In this document: in pieces, positions 14,550 to 23,108 of the stretch | Layout of the letters: each line of letters opens with the position of its first letter | Position numbering within the stretch: the stretch's first letter is position 1 | NCBI RefSeq assembly: GCF_000725495.1 | Contig: NZ_JNZD01000025.1 | Coordinates: 140,844 to 204,843 of the forward strand | Length of the DNA: 64,000 nt | Reading direction: 5' to 3' | DNA from: Streptomyces aureus | GTDB taxonomy: Bacteria > Actinomycetota > Actinomycetes > Streptomycetales > Streptomycetaceae | Translations under genes and position numbers: made by a program | The notes under the pieces: model-generated | The model's input: the letters and a program-made list of their open reading frames with translations, nothing else | Told to the model about the DNA's origin: nothing | Databases searched by the model: none

Positions 14550-15008
14550 TCAGGCGTAGTGGCGGTACACGGCCTGGGCCACGCAGGCCGGCTTCTCGCT
14601 GCCGTCGACCTCGACGGTGAAGGTCAGCGGCATCTGCACGCCGTTGCCCTTGACCTCCTCGACCTCGCCGACGGCTCCGTGCAGCCGGATCTTCGCCCCG
14701 ACCGGCACGGGTGCGGGGAAACGGACCTTCTCCAGGCCGTAGTTGACGCTCATGGAGATGCCGGTGATGTCGAGCAGCTCGCCGAAGAGCGGAATGATCA
14801 GCGAAAGGGTGAGGTAGCCGTGGGCGATCGGACCGCCGAAGGGGCCGCCCTTGGCCTTCTCGGGGTCCGTGTGGATCCACTGGTGGTCGTCGGTGGCGTC
14901 GGCGAACGTGTTCACCCGGTCCTGGGTGATCTCGCGCCACGCGGTGCGGCCGAGATCGGCGCCGCTGAGTGCCTTGAGTCCGTCGATGCCGAGGGCGGTG
15001 GTGGACAT
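14550..15008 (-). CDS. MaoC-family dehydratase (enoyl-CoA hydratase, hot-dog fold)
   Basis: 152 residues. DATDDHQWIHTDPEKA followed by GGPFGGPIAHGYLTLSL is the R-specific hydratase motif with the catalytic Asp/His pair in the hot-dog fold. It should add water to a trans-2-enoyl-CoA giving a 3-hydroxyacyl-CoA. It starts at the ATG at 15008 with AAAGGA upstream. It follows the acyl-CoA ligase in the same direction after a 154-bp gap that contains a 15-bp tandem repeat. With the SDR and ligase it would make up a CoA-linked beta-oxidation-like sequence. Confidence 0.88.
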   Translation of the reverse strand: MSTTALGIDGLKALSGADLGRTAWREITQDRVNTFADATDDHQWIHTDPEKAKGGPFGGPIAHGYLTLSLIIPLFGELLDITGISMSVNYGLEKVRFPAPVPVGAKIRLHGAVGEVEEVKGNGVQMPLTFTVEVDGSEKPACVAQAVYRHYA

Positions 15009-15037
15009 GGTGGATCCTTTCGATGGCGCGAAGGCGC

Positions 15038-15067
15038 GATGTGCGATGGCGTGATGTGCGATGGCGT
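15038..15067. repeat. Tandem 15-bp direct repeat upstream of MaoC gene
   Basis: GATGTGCGATGGCGT occurs twice in immediate succession (15038-15052 and 15053-15067), 30-59 bp upstream of the MaoC start. It could be a regulatory direct repeat or replication slippage. Confidence 0.6.
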
Positions 15068-15162
15068 GTTGAGCCGTTCGGACGCCGCTCCACGCGGCGG
15101 AGGCCACGACACGGCGGTGCTTGCCGGCACAGCCGGGCCGACGGAAATGGCGAGACAGGCTC

Positions 15163-16713
15163 CTAGGGAGAGCCGTCCTCGGTCTCGTGCGGTCCGTGTG
15201 CGTGGAGTGCCCGAACCGCGGGCTTGACGATCTTCCCCGAGGCCGTACGGGGCAACGTGTCCGTGACCACCAGAGACTTGGGAATCTTGTACTTGGCGAG
15301 CCGGCCCGTCAGATGGCCGAGGATGTCGTGCCTGTCGGCGCGGGAGCCGGGCCGAAGGACGACGACGGCACGGCCGACCTCGCCCCACACCGGGTCGGGC
15401 ACCCCGATGACCGCGCACTCCTCGACGGCGGGGTGGGTGAGGAGCACCTCCTCCACCTCGGCCGGATAGACGTTCTCCCCGCCCGAGACGAACATGTCCT
15501 TCACCCGGTCGACGATGTACGCGTAGCCGTCCGCGTCGACCCGGGCGACGTCGCCGGTGCGCAGCCAGCCGCCCTCGGTGAACGCGGCCTCGGTCTCCTC
15601 GGGCCGGCCCCAGTAGCCGGTCATGACATGGGGGCCCTGGACGAGGATCTCGCCGCGCTCCCCCGGACCGGCGTCGCGGCCGTCGGCCCGGACCAGGCGG
15701 GTGTCGGTGAAGAAGTGCGGCACACCGGCCGAACCGGCCTTGGCGGAGGTCTGCTCCTTGTCCAGGTAGAGGACTCCGGGGGACGCCTCGGTCATGCCGT
15801 AGCCCTGGCTGAAGGCCAGACCGCGTTCCAGATAGGCGGCGATGGTCCGGGCGGGGACCGGGGCGCCGCCGCAGTTGACGGTGCGCAGGCTGGACATGTC
15901 AGTGGTCGCCCAGCGGGGTCGGGCAGCCATGGCGTCGTACATCGTGGGGACGCCGAACAGGTACGTCACCCGCAGGCTCTCGACGAGTTCGAGGACGCGC
16001 TCCGCGTCGAAGGCGCCGAGCAGCACCACCCGCCCGCCCTTGAGCAGCGTGGGCAGACAGGTCATGTTGAGGCCGGCGGTGTGGAACAGCGGTGCCGCGA
16101 CGAGCGTGACCTCGTCGCCGGCCAGGTCGGTGTCGACGAGGACGTTGACGCTGTTCCAGGTGATGTTGCCGTGGGTCAGGACGGCGCCCTTGGGACGGCC
16201 CGTGGTGCCGGAGGTGTACATGATGATGCACGGGTCGTCCGGCATCACGGACTCGTCCAGGGCGCCGGTACCGGCTCCGGCCAGCAGTTCCTCGTACCCG
16301 GGTGCGCTGTCGTCGGGGCCCGCGAGGGCGATCCGGTGCCGTACCCCCGCCGCCGCCGCCGCGGCGCGGGCCGCGCCGGCCTGTTCGGGGGCGTGGACGA
16401 GGACGGTACTGCCGGAGTCGGACAGGTTGTGGGCCAGTTCCGGGGCGGCCAGCCGTGTGTTGAGCGGCACGAAGACCGCGCCGAGGGCGCCGGCGGCGAA
16501 CAGCGTCTCCAGGAACGCCGGGTGATTGGGGCCCAGATAGGCGATCCGGTCGCCGGGCCCGGCGCCGAGTCCGCGCAGGGCGTGAGCGAGCCGCAGGACG
16601 CGCTCGTGGAGTTCCCGGTAGGTCCAGGTGCGGTCCTCGTGGACGACGGCGATCCGGTCGGGGGTCTTGCGGGCCCGGCGCGCCGGCCAGGACCCGATGC
16701 CTTGGTTCAGCAC
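15163..16713 (-). CDS. AMP-forming acyl-CoA ligase
   Basis: 516 residues with the full ANL-superfamily signature: the P-loop-like IIMYTSGTTGRPKGAVLTHG, GYGMTEASPG, GWLRTGDVARVDADGYAYIV, and the C-terminal catalytic lysine in LPRTASGKIVK. It activates a carboxylic acid to its CoA thioester via the acyl-adenylate. Chain or ring preference cannot be read reliably. The GTG at 16713 has GAAGGAG 7 nt upstream and lies 11 bp after the amidohydrolase stop, so it is in the SDR-amidohydrolase-ligase operon opposite the MarR regulator. MarR proteins paired with CoA ligases often respond to the acyl-CoA product. Confidence 0.92.
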   Translation of the reverse strand: MLNQGIGSWPARRARKTPDRIAVVHEDRTWTYRELHERVLRLAHALRGLGAGPGDRIAYLGPNHPAFLETLFAAGALGAVFVPLNTRLAAPELAHNLSDSGSTVLVHAPEQAGAARAAAAAAGVRHRIALAGPDDSAPGYEELLAGAGTGALDESVMPDDPCIIMYTSGTTGRPKGAVLTHGNITWNSVNVLVDTDLAGDEVTLVAAPLFHTAGLNMTCLPTLLKGGRVVLLGAFDAERVLELVESLRVTYLFGVPTMYDAMAARPRWATTDMSSLRTVNCGGAPVPARTIAAYLERGLAFSQGYGMTEASPGVLYLDKEQTSAKAGSAGVPHFFTDTRLVRADGRDAGPGERGEILVQGPHVMTGYWGRPEETEAAFTEGGWLRTGDVARVDADGYAYIVDRVKDMFVSGGENVYPAEVEEVLLTHPAVEECAVIGVPDPVWGEVGRAVVVLRPGSRADRHDILGHLTGRLAKYKIPKSLVVTDTLPRTASGKIVKPAVRALHAHGPHETEDGSP

Positions 16714-16724
16714 GTACGGCTCCT

Positions 16725-17612
16725 TCAGTCCGTGAGCAGGCCGAGCAGACGGGCGGCGTTGTCCTTGAGGATCTTCGGCCGCACCTCGGGCTTGATGTCG
16801 AGCTTCTCGAAGTCGGCGAGCCACCGGTCGGGGGTGATGACGGGGTAGTCGGAGCCGAAGAGGACCTTGTCCCGCAAGAGGCTGTTGGCGTAGCGCACGA
16901 GCTGCGGCGGGAAGTACTTCGGGGACCAGCCGGACAGGTCGATGTGGACGTGCGGCTTGTGGGTCGCCACCGCCAGGGCCTCGTCCTGCCAGGGGAAGGA
17001 CGGGTGGGCGAGGATGATCCGCAGCTCGGGGAAGTCCACGGCGACGTCGTCGACGAGCATCGGGTTCGAGTACTTCAGCCGGATTCCCCCGCCGCCCGGG
17101 ACGCCGGCGCCGATGCCGGTCTGGCCGGTGTGGAACAGCGCGGGTACGCCGAGTTCCTCGATGGCCTCGTACAGCGGGTAGGCGAGCGGGTCGTTCGGGG
17201 CGAACGCCTGGATGCTCGGGTGGAACTTGAACCCGCGCACGCCGTACTCCTCGACCAGCCGCCGCGCCTCGCGTACACCCGCGCGGCCCTTGTGCGGGTC
17301 GACGCTGGCGAAGGGGATCAAAACGTCGGCGTGGGCGGCGCAGCTCTCGGCGATCTCCTCGTTGGCGATCCGGGGGTGGCCGGTGGCGTGTTCGGCGTCG
17401 ACGGTGAACACCACGGCAGCCATGCGGCGTTCGCGGTAGTGCCCGGCCATCTCGTCGATGGTCGGCTGCCGGTGGCCGTGTGCCTTGAAGTACTCCTCGG
17501 AGGCGCCGAAGAGTTCGGGGCTCAGGGCGCCGTGGCCGTCCTTGGAGATCTCCGCGTGCGTGTGGACGTCGATGGCGGTCAACCGGTCGAGGTCCAGGGC
17601 GAGGTCGGCCAT
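16725..17612 (-). CDS. Amidohydrolase-2 family metal-dependent hydrolase/decarboxylase
   Basis: 295 residues. TAIDVHTHAEI near residue 13 gives the N-terminal HxH metal ligands, FKFHPSIQ and IILAHPSFPWQDEA (His) line the barrel, and VLFGSDYPV supplies the catalytic Asp. This is the amidohydrolase-2 (ACMSD-like) group, whose members decarboxylate or hydrolyse aromatic and beta-keto acids. The ATG starts one base after the SDR stop, with GGAGG inside the SDR gene, so the two are translationally coupled. Its presence next to a CoA ligase and SDR suggests ring or side-chain catabolism (inference). Confidence 0.88.
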   Translation of the reverse strand: MADLALDLDRLTAIDVHTHAEISKDGHGALSPELFGASEEYFKAHGHRQPTIDEMAGHYRERRMAAVVFTVDAEHATGHPRIANEEIAESCAAHADVLIPFASVDPHKGRAGVREARRLVEEYGVRGFKFHPSIQAFAPNDPLAYPLYEAIEELGVPALFHTGQTGIGAGVPGGGGIRLKYSNPMLVDDVAVDFPELRIILAHPSFPWQDEALAVATHKPHVHIDLSGWSPKYFPPQLVRYANSLLRDKVLFGSDYPVITPDRWLADFEKLDIKPEVRPKILKDNAARLLGLLTD

Positions 17613-17613
17613 C

Positions 17614-18525
17614 TCATGCCTCCGGGGTCGTGGGCGCGGGGATGCCGTAGGTCTCGGGTTCGGCCCCGACACCGGCGGACCACTCGGCGGCGATGGTGTC
17701 GGCGCTCCAGCCGCCGTCGGCGAAGGCGACCGCCTTCTCCTTGGGGTGCGCCCACAGGGCCAGGCGGTCGCCGCCGATGCCGATGGCCTGTCCGGTGACG
17801 TCCTTGGAGTCGTCGGAGGCCAGGAAGGCGATCAGGCCGGCGACGTCCTCGACGGTGCCGAGGCCCTCGTCCTTGCGCAGCCAGTCCGGCAGCGGCGCAC
17901 CGGTGCGCTCGGACTCCTCGATGACCGGCTCGAAGGCCGGAATGGTCTTGGTCATCTCGGTGGCGGCGACGGGGACGACGGCGTTGACGCTGATTCCGGC
18001 GCGGCCCAGCTCCAGGGCCCAGGTGCGGGCCATGGCGACGATGCCGGCCTTCGCGGCGGCGTAGTTGGTCTGGCCGAAGTTGCCGCGCTGCCCGGCGGGC
18101 GAGGAGATCAGGATCAGCCGGCCGCCGGTGCCCTGCTCGCGCATGCGGACGGCGGCGGCCCGGGCGCAGGTGAAGGTGCCCCGCAAGTGGACGCGGACGA
18201 CGGCGTCGAAGTCGTCGTCGGTCATCTTCCAGAGCACCCGGTCGCGCAGGATGCCGGCGTTGGTGACGAGCACGTCCAGGCGGCCGAACTCCTCGACGGC
18301 CGTGTCCACCAGGCGCTGGGCCGCCTCGCTGTCGCCCACGGCGGCGACGGCACCGGCGGCCCGGCCGCCCCGGGCACGGATGGCTTCTACGGCGGAGTCG
18401 ACGGCGGCCCGATCGACGTCGTTCACGACTACGGCCGCGCCCGCCGCGGCGAGGGTCTGGGCGTAGGCCAGTCCGAGCCCGCGACCGCTGCCGGTGACGA
18501 CGGCGACTTTGCCCTGGAGATCCAT
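17614..18525 (-). CDS. SDR-family 3-hydroxyacyl-CoA dehydrogenase-like oxidoreductase
   Basis: 303 residues. The NAD(P)-binding TGSGRGLG is at 11-18, NAG at 88-91, and the catalytic Ser142, Tyr155 and Lys159 in GNFGQTNYAAAKAG. The GNFGQ-NYAAAK pattern is characteristic of the dehydrogenase part of peroxisomal MFE2/HSD17B4-type proteins, which act with MaoC-type hydratases. A C-terminal extension of ~50 residues beyond the core also fits that type. It is the first gene of an operon with the amidohydrolase and acyl-CoA ligase, divergent from MarR. The start has GAGAGG upstream. Confidence 0.9.
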   Translation of the reverse strand: MDLQGKVAVVTGSGRGLGLAYAQTLAAAGAAVVVNDVDRAAVDSAVEAIRARGGRAAGAVAAVGDSEAAQRLVDTAVEEFGRLDVLVTNAGILRDRVLWKMTDDDFDAVVRVHLRGTFTCARAAAVRMREQGTGGRLILISSPAGQRGNFGQTNYAAAKAGIVAMARTWALELGRAGISVNAVVPVAATEMTKTIPAFEPVIEESERTGAPLPDWLRKDEGLGTVEDVAGLIAFLASDDSKDVTGQAIGIGGDRLALWAHPKEKAVAFADGGWSADTIAAEWSAGVGAEPETYGIPAPTTPEA

Positions 18526-18620
18526 GAGGGTGCCTCTCGTACGAGGTGGAAAGGGGGAAGGGAGGGAGGGGTGGGAGGGAGTCGACAGGGGATGCCGAAG
18601 AGGCCGACGGAGGGCGCATC

Positions 18621-18670
18621 GACAGGAATCCTGATGAACGCCAGTCTTGGCAATCAACAGGATTCCTGTC
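18621..18670. promoter_or_regulatory. Pair of MarR operators forming a large inverted repeat
   Basis: GACAGGAATCCTG (18621-18633) and its exact reverse complement (18658-18670) are separated by 24 bp. Each is itself nearly palindromic (CAGGA-N-TCCTG), so there are probably two operators with centres 35 bp apart in the MarR-SDR divergent region. On the minus strand TTGACA (18667-18672) overlaps the second copy, and AAGACT (18643-18648) lies 18 bp further as a possible -10. Confidence 0.75.
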
Positions 18671-18773
18671 AATGCCTTAGGGTGAGATCGTGCCGACGCC
18701 ACCCCGGCGGCACCCGGCAGGGGACCGGACGCGTCCGCCCCCGCACCGGTACCGCCGCGACGGAAGGACGGAC

Positions 18774-19205
18774 GTGGGCACCTCGCTGCTCTACCTGCTC
18801 AAGAGGACGGAGCTCGCGGTGCGTGCCCGCCTGGAGGAGCTGCTCAAGCCCGCCGGGATCACGGCGTTGCAGTACACCGCCCTGACGGTGCTGGAGCGGC
18901 ACGACGGCATCTCGGCCGCGCAGCTCGCCCGCGACTCGTTCGTCACCGCCCAGTCGATGGCCGACATGGTCCGCGCCCTGGAGGGTCGCGGCCTGATCCG
19001 CCGCGAGCCCAATCCCGCCAACCGCCGCGAACGCCTGATCGCGCTCACCGAGCAGGGGCGGGCTCTGCTCGCCGAGTACGCCGAACCGGCCCGCCACTTG
19101 GAGGAGCGCATGGTCGCCGGCCTGAGCGACGAGGAGGTTGGCGTACTGCGGGAGGCCCTGGTCGGGGCCTGGCGGTCCCTGTCCCGGCCGGGGCAGCCCG
19201 GCTAG
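18774..19205 (+). CDS. MarR-family regulator
   Basis: 143 residues. The winged helix spans about 30-105 with AAQLARDSFVTAQSMADMVR as recognition helix, GLIRREPNPANRRERLIALT as wing and terminal dimerisation helices. It starts at the GTG at 18774 (GGAAGGAC upstream); an earlier in-frame start would add a basic, proline-rich tail not seen in the family. It is divergent from the SDR-amidohydrolase-ligase operon with two inverted operator copies between them, so it very probably represses that operon and itself, released by a pathway intermediate. Confidence 0.88.
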   Translation: MGTSLLYLLKRTELAVRARLEELLKPAGITALQYTALTVLERHDGISAAQLARDSFVTAQSMADMVRALEGRGLIRREPNPANRRERLIALTEQGRALLAEYAEPARHLEERMVAGLSDEEVGVLREALVGAWRSLSRPGQPG

Positions 19206-19229
19206 GACCACGGCACCCCGGGCCGCCCG

Positions 19230-19691
19230 TCAGCCGAGCGCGTACATGCGGATGACGACGGCGTCCTCACCGTCCGGGCGGGCGAGCCCCACGAACACCG
19301 TCTCCGCGAGCCAGCGGTGGGCCGGGGAGTCGGTACGGAAGACCGGCGAGGTGCGGTAGTAGTGGCCCGCCTCGGAGACCTTCAGCTCCCCGTCGAACTG
19401 GTCCGGGGCCGCGGCCTTCGGGACGTAGTAGCCGCGGTTGACGATGTCGATCACCGCACCGTCCTCCGCCTGGAGCAGATAGCGCGCGTCGAGCTCGCAC
19501 ACCTCGCCCCGCGTGCTGCTCCAGTCGCCGCCGCCGGGCAGGACCTTCCCGCGCAGCCGAGGGCCTTCCACGCTGCCCCCGGTGATGGGGGTGAACTCGG
19601 TGACCTCTCCGTCGCCGTTGCCGATGTGCAAAGTGCCGGCGACCTCGGCGCGGATCTCGAAGGCGAAGTCGAGGGCGGGAGTGAAGGACAT
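19230..19691 (-). CDS. DUF3237 family protein
   Basis: 153 residues. It opens with a beta-strand segment containing AGTLHIGNGDGEVTEFTPIT, then GGSVEGPRLRGKVLPGGGDW, and ends with strand-rich FVGLARPDGEDAVVIRMYAL, all characteristic of DUF3237. The family is a small beta-barrel of unknown function, often near catabolic genes. There is no signal peptide. Its ATG has GCGGAGA upstream. It converges on MarR and diverges from the lipoprotein gene across a 340-bp gap containing a regulon palindrome, so it may belong to the same regulon (inference). Confidence 0.82.
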   Translation of the reverse strand: MSFTPALDFAFEIRAEVAGTLHIGNGDGEVTEFTPITGGSVEGPRLRGKVLPGGGDWSSTRGEVCELDARYLLQAEDGAVIDIVNRGYYVPKAAAPDQFDGELKVSEAGHYYRTSPVFRTDSPAHRWLAETVFVGLARPDGEDAVVIRMYALG

Positions 19692-20033
19692 GACAGTTCT
19701 CCGCTTCTGTGAAGGGGGCGGCACGCGCCGGTGCGGCCCGGTCGGCCCACCGGCGTGACGCCGGCGGCGACCGGGGACGGACGCCCCGCGGGACCGGACG
19801 GGTTCCGCCGACCCGGCGCCGCGCCACGCCGGTGCGGGCCCGGCAAAGCCGGCACCCGATCCGCGAGACGGCCGCCCCTTGCTCTTGACGCGTCAGCTCA
19901 CCAGATGCAAGCGTGACATGCAACAACGTTATATGACGTTCGTTTACGACGTCTCGTCGGCGTGCCTCACTCCGCCCCCCATGTCGAGCGTCCCCCGCCT
20001 CTCCTCACCCTTTCTCGGCAAGGAGCATCAGCT
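19692..20033. other. Divergent intergenic region with regulon palindrome
   Basis: About 340 bp between DUF3237 and the lipoprotein gene. TTGACG at 19885-19890 may be a plus-strand -35 with CAAGCG (19908-19913) as a poor -10. The palindrome at 19922-19943 follows, and AT content rises there. No gene is seen. Confidence 0.5.
19922..19943. promoter_or_regulatory. Regulon palindrome 2 (lipoprotein gene)
   Basis: AACAACGT-TATATG-ACGTTCGT. The left half differs by one base from the AACATCGT of the sites at 27628 and 28450, and the inner 5-bp arms AACGT/ACGTT are perfect. The right half is degenerate. It lies 90 bp upstream of the lipoprotein start. Confidence 0.55.
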
Positions 20034-21680
20034 ATGGCTGCGAAGAAGACGGTGCTGACTGTGCTCACGAGCGTGGGACTGCTGGCCGCCACGGCCTGCA
20101 CCAGCTCGTCGGACAGAAGCGACGGCACCCCCGCCAAGGAGCGCCTGACCACCACCACGGCCCGCGGCACGGCCGAGGTCGGCCGCGTGACCTGGGCCCT
20201 GCCCTACGGCGAGCCCACGACCCTGGACCCGGCGAAGGTGGGCGACTACTCACCGCAGACGGTCGAGTCCAACCTCTGCGACACGCTCACGCGGATGAAC
20301 GCCGACTTCTCCCTGAGTCCCGGACTCGCCGAGAAGGTCACCTGGAAGGACGACCACACCCTGGTGCTCGACCTGCGGTCCGGGGTCACCTTCTGGGACG
20401 GCTCGGCGATGACACCCGCGGACGTGGTCTACAGCCTGGAGCGCCAGCGCGATCCCAGGACCCAGGCCCTGTACGGGAACTACCTGGCCGCCGTGAGCTC
20501 CGTCAAGGCCTCCGGCGCCCACCAGGTGACCCTGCGGACCAAGGGCTACGACCAGACGCTGCCCAAGGCGCTGTCCACGTCGTTCGGCGCGGTCAGCCAG
20601 AAGACGTACACCGAGAAGGCGGGCGCGGCCTACGGCACGGCCAAGGGCGGGCTGATGTGTACCGGGCCGTTCAAGCTGGCCTCGTGGAAGTCCGGCGGCG
20701 GCATCACCCTGGAACGCAACAGCGCTTACTGGGACACCGCGCTCATGCCCAAGGCCAAGCGGGTCGACTTCAAGTTCATCACCGACAACAACTCGCTGAC
20801 CAGCGCCCTGCTGTCTGGTGAGGTCGACGGCACCTACGAACTGCCGCCCGGCAGCGCCACCGCCCTCGCCCGGTCCGACAGCGGTTCGGTCCACCTCGGC
20901 CCGTCGACCCAGAACGTGCTGCTGATCCCGGGCAACGCCGCCTCGCCCGCGGCCGACCGCAAACTGCTGGACGCGCTCTCCCTGGTCGTCGACCGCAAGG
21001 CGCTCGTCAAGAACGTGTTCGGCGGCGCCGGCACCACCCTGAAGTCCCTCGTCCCGCCGTTCACCTGGCACGGGGACAAGGCCGCCGCCCAGTACGACGC
21101 CGCCTACGCCGCCCTCCCCGACGTCCCGGCGCCGGACCTGGACAAGGCCAAGAAGCTGGTCGCCGAGGCCGGAGCCCCGTCCCGTCCGCTGGTCGCGGCC
21201 ATCCCGGCGGGTGACCAGCGCTCGCTCCAGGCGCTCACCTTCATCCAGGCCGCCGCCAAGAAGATCGGCGTCGACATCACGATCAAGCAGCTCCAGCCCA
21301 CCGAGATGTCCGCGCTGTTCTACGACCCGTCGGTCCGCAAAGGGCTCGACCTCGTCCTCACCTTCGGGTACGTGAGCATGCCCGACCCGGCGTCGTACGT
21401 GGCCGAGAGCGTGACCCCGAAGGGCATCTTCAACTGGACCGGCTACAGCAACGCCGAGGTGACCCGGCACCTCGACGAGGCCCGCACCGCCTCCGACCCG
21501 GTCGTGTCGGCCAAGGCCTACGCCAAGGCCCAGGCCCTGTACACCCCCACCACCGCGGCGGTGTACCTGGCGACCACCTACGAGCGGATGTACATGAACA
21601 AGCGCATCAGCGGCGCGCCGTCCTCCTTCGCGTACATGGGCATGCCCTGGGCCGCGTACCTCGGCGGCACGGGCAAGTAG
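20034..21680 (+). CDS. ABC transporter substrate-binding lipoprotein, SBP family 5 (peptide/nickel type)
   Basis: 548 residues. The lipoprotein signal (VLTSVGLLAATAC, lipid-modified Cys at about 22) is followed by the SBP_bac_5 fold: TWALPYGEPTTLDPAKVGDY, VTFWDGSAMTPADVVYSLER, MCTGPFKLASWKSGGGITLE and a long C-terminal lobe. It captures a peptide or similar organic solute outside the membrane and hands it to a permease pair. The start has AAGGAG 8 nt upstream. It is separated from the permease/ATPase operon (22323-25912) by one gene, yet shares its operator type, so it is the likely binding protein of that importer. Confidence 0.92.
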   Translation: MAAKKTVLTVLTSVGLLAATACTSSSDRSDGTPAKERLTTTTARGTAEVGRVTWALPYGEPTTLDPAKVGDYSPQTVESNLCDTLTRMNADFSLSPGLAEKVTWKDDHTLVLDLRSGVTFWDGSAMTPADVVYSLERQRDPRTQALYGNYLAAVSSVKASGAHQVTLRTKGYDQTLPKALSTSFGAVSQKTYTEKAGAAYGTAKGGLMCTGPFKLASWKSGGGITLERNSAYWDTALMPKAKRVDFKFITDNNSLTSALLSGEVDGTYELPPGSATALARSDSGSVHLGPSTQNVLLIPGNAASPAADRKLLDALSLVVDRKALVKNVFGGAGTTLKSLVPPFTWHGDKAAAQYDAAYAALPDVPAPDLDKAKKLVAEAGAPSRPLVAAIPAGDQRSLQALTFIQAAAKKIGVDITIKQLQPTEMSALFYDPSVRKGLDLVLTFGYVSMPDPASYVAESVTPKGIFNWTGYSNAEVTRHLDEARTASDPVVSAKAYAKAQALYTPTTAAVYLATTYERMYMNKRISGAPSSFAYMGMPWAAYLGGTGK

Positions 21681-21728
21681 TCACCCGCCCGGAGAGGAAA
21701 CCCGGACAGGAAACGAGGTCGACCCTCC

Positions 21729-21750
21729 TCCCCCGCCCCACGGCGGGGGA
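21729..21750 (+). terminator. Hairpin terminator after lipoprotein gene
   Basis: TCCCCCGCC-CCAC-GGCGGGGGA, 9-bp perfect stem with a 4-nt loop, followed by TTT, 49 bp past the lipoprotein stop. Confidence 0.75.
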
Positions 21751-21807
21751 TTTCCCGTGCCCGGCCGCCGGGTCTTAGCGTGCACCGACCACGTGTCGGC
21801 GGCGGCG

Positions 21808-22215
21808 TCAGCCCAGCTCGTACTCGAACCAGATGCGATGCGTGCCGTCCGCGTCGACGGCCATCCCGCCGGCTCCGGCGATGCCGGCCAGCTCGCCGGT
21901 GCCGCTCGACGGAACGATGGTGAAGAACTCCGCGGTGCGGTCGCTCCCGGAGGTCGTCGCCGAGTGGACGAAGTTGAAGGCGCCCTCGCGGCCGTGCAGC
22001 GATCCCTCGAAGGACTCCATGGCCACATAGGTGCCGACACCGGTCGTCTGGTCGAACGCGGCGGTGAACAGGGTCGCCGAGCGGCCGGCGGCCTCTCCGT
22101 CGAACCGCTTCTCCATGGTCGCGACCCCCACGGGCAGCCCGGTGAACACGGCCGGCTCCGGCTTCAACTCGGTGGGCACGAACGCTTTGACGGCGAAAGT
22201 TGCGTCAGCTCTCAT
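21808..22215 (-). CDS. DUF3224 family protein
   Basis: 135 residues: MRADATFAVKAFVPTELKPE, then VATMEKRFDGEAAGRSATLF, GTYVAMESFEGSLHGREGAF and VPSSGTGELAGIAGAGGMAV match DUF3224, an allene-oxide-cyclase-like small beta-barrel family common in actinobacteria with no proven function. There is no signal peptide. It is isolated between two units of the catabolic region and convergent with the lipoprotein gene. I see no obvious operator. Confidence 0.82.
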   Translation of the reverse strand: MRADATFAVKAFVPTELKPEPAVFTGLPVGVATMEKRFDGEAAGRSATLFTAAFDQTTGVGTYVAMESFEGSLHGREGAFNFVHSATTSGSDRTAEFFTIVPSSGTGELAGIAGAGGMAVDADGTHRIWFEYELG

Positions 22216-22322
22216 ACCGCGACCGTATCGAAGGGGTCTGACAACGGCGGCACATGACGAAGACGCCCGCCCCTCGGGGACGGACGTCTTCTTCGCGGTG
22301 GGCCGCCCGGCGCGGCACGGTG

Positions 22323-23108
22323 TCAGGCGGCCTTCTCCCCCCTCCGCCGGGGCTTCCAGCCCGGTTTCGGGATGGAGTCGATGAGGCGTCGGGTGTACGG
22401 GTCCTCGGGGGCGTCGAGGACGGACCCGACGGGGCCGTGCTCGACGACACGGCCCGCCCGCATCACCAGGACGTCGTCGCTGATGTGCCGTACGGCGCCG
22501 AGGTCGTGGGTGATGAACAGCAGGGCCGTTCCGGTATCCGCGCGGATGCGGGCGAGCAGGGCCAGGATCTGCGCCTGGATGGACACGTCCAGGGCGGCGA
22601 TGGCCTCGTCCAGGATCAGCACCCGGGGCTGTGCGGCCAGTGCGCGGGCTATGGCGACGCGCTGGCGCTGGCCACCGGAGAGCGCCTTCGGCAGCGAGCG
22701 CGCCTGCCGTTCGTCCAGCCCGACGAGGTCGAGCAGTTCGGCCACCCGGGCCCGGCGCCCGGCCGCGGGCAGGTCCTGGTGCAGGGCGACCGCCTCGGCG
22801 ACGGCGTCGCCGACCCGCTGGTGCCGGTCCAGGGAGGAGTAGGGGTCCTGGAAGACCATCTGGATCCGCCGGCCCCGGGCCCGGCGCGCACGCGGCCGGG
22901 GCCGCCCGGGTCCGCGCTCGGCGCCCGCGACGGCGACGGTTCCGCCGCTCGGTGTCTCGAGCCCGGCGATCATGCGGGCGGTGGTCGTCTTGCCCGATCC
23001 GGATTCGCCCACGATCGCCAGCGATCCCTGTTCGGGAAGGGAGAACGTCACGTCGTCCACGGCGACGAAATCGCCGAACTCCTTGCGGAGGCTGCGTACC
23101 TCAAGCAT
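22323..23108 (-). CDS. Peptide-type ABC transporter ATPase, OppF/DppF-like
   Basis: 261 residues. Walker A GESGSGKT (about 35-42), the Q-loop MVFQDPYSSLD, signature ALSGGQRQRVAIARAL, Walker B VLILDEA and H-loop ITHDL are all intact. The C-terminal EDPYTRRLIDSIPKP is the OppF-type tail. It powers substrate uptake with the preceding OppD-like ATPase. It overlaps that gene by 8 bp and is the last gene of the five-gene operon. A short arginine-rich stretch (RPRPRARRARGRR) sits just before the Q-loop. Confidence 0.92.
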   Translation of the reverse strand: MLEVRSLRKEFGDFVAVDDVTFSLPEQGSLAIVGESGSGKTTTARMIAGLETPSGGTVAVAGAERGPGRPRPRARRARGRRIQMVFQDPYSSLDRHQRVGDAVAEAVALHQDLPAAGRRARVAELLDLVGLDERQARSLPKALSGGQRQRVAIARALAAQPRVLILDEAIAALDVSIQAQILALLARIRADTGTALLFITHDLGAVRHISDDVLVMRAGRVVEHGPVGSVLDAPEDPYTRRLIDSIPKPGWKPRRRGEKAA

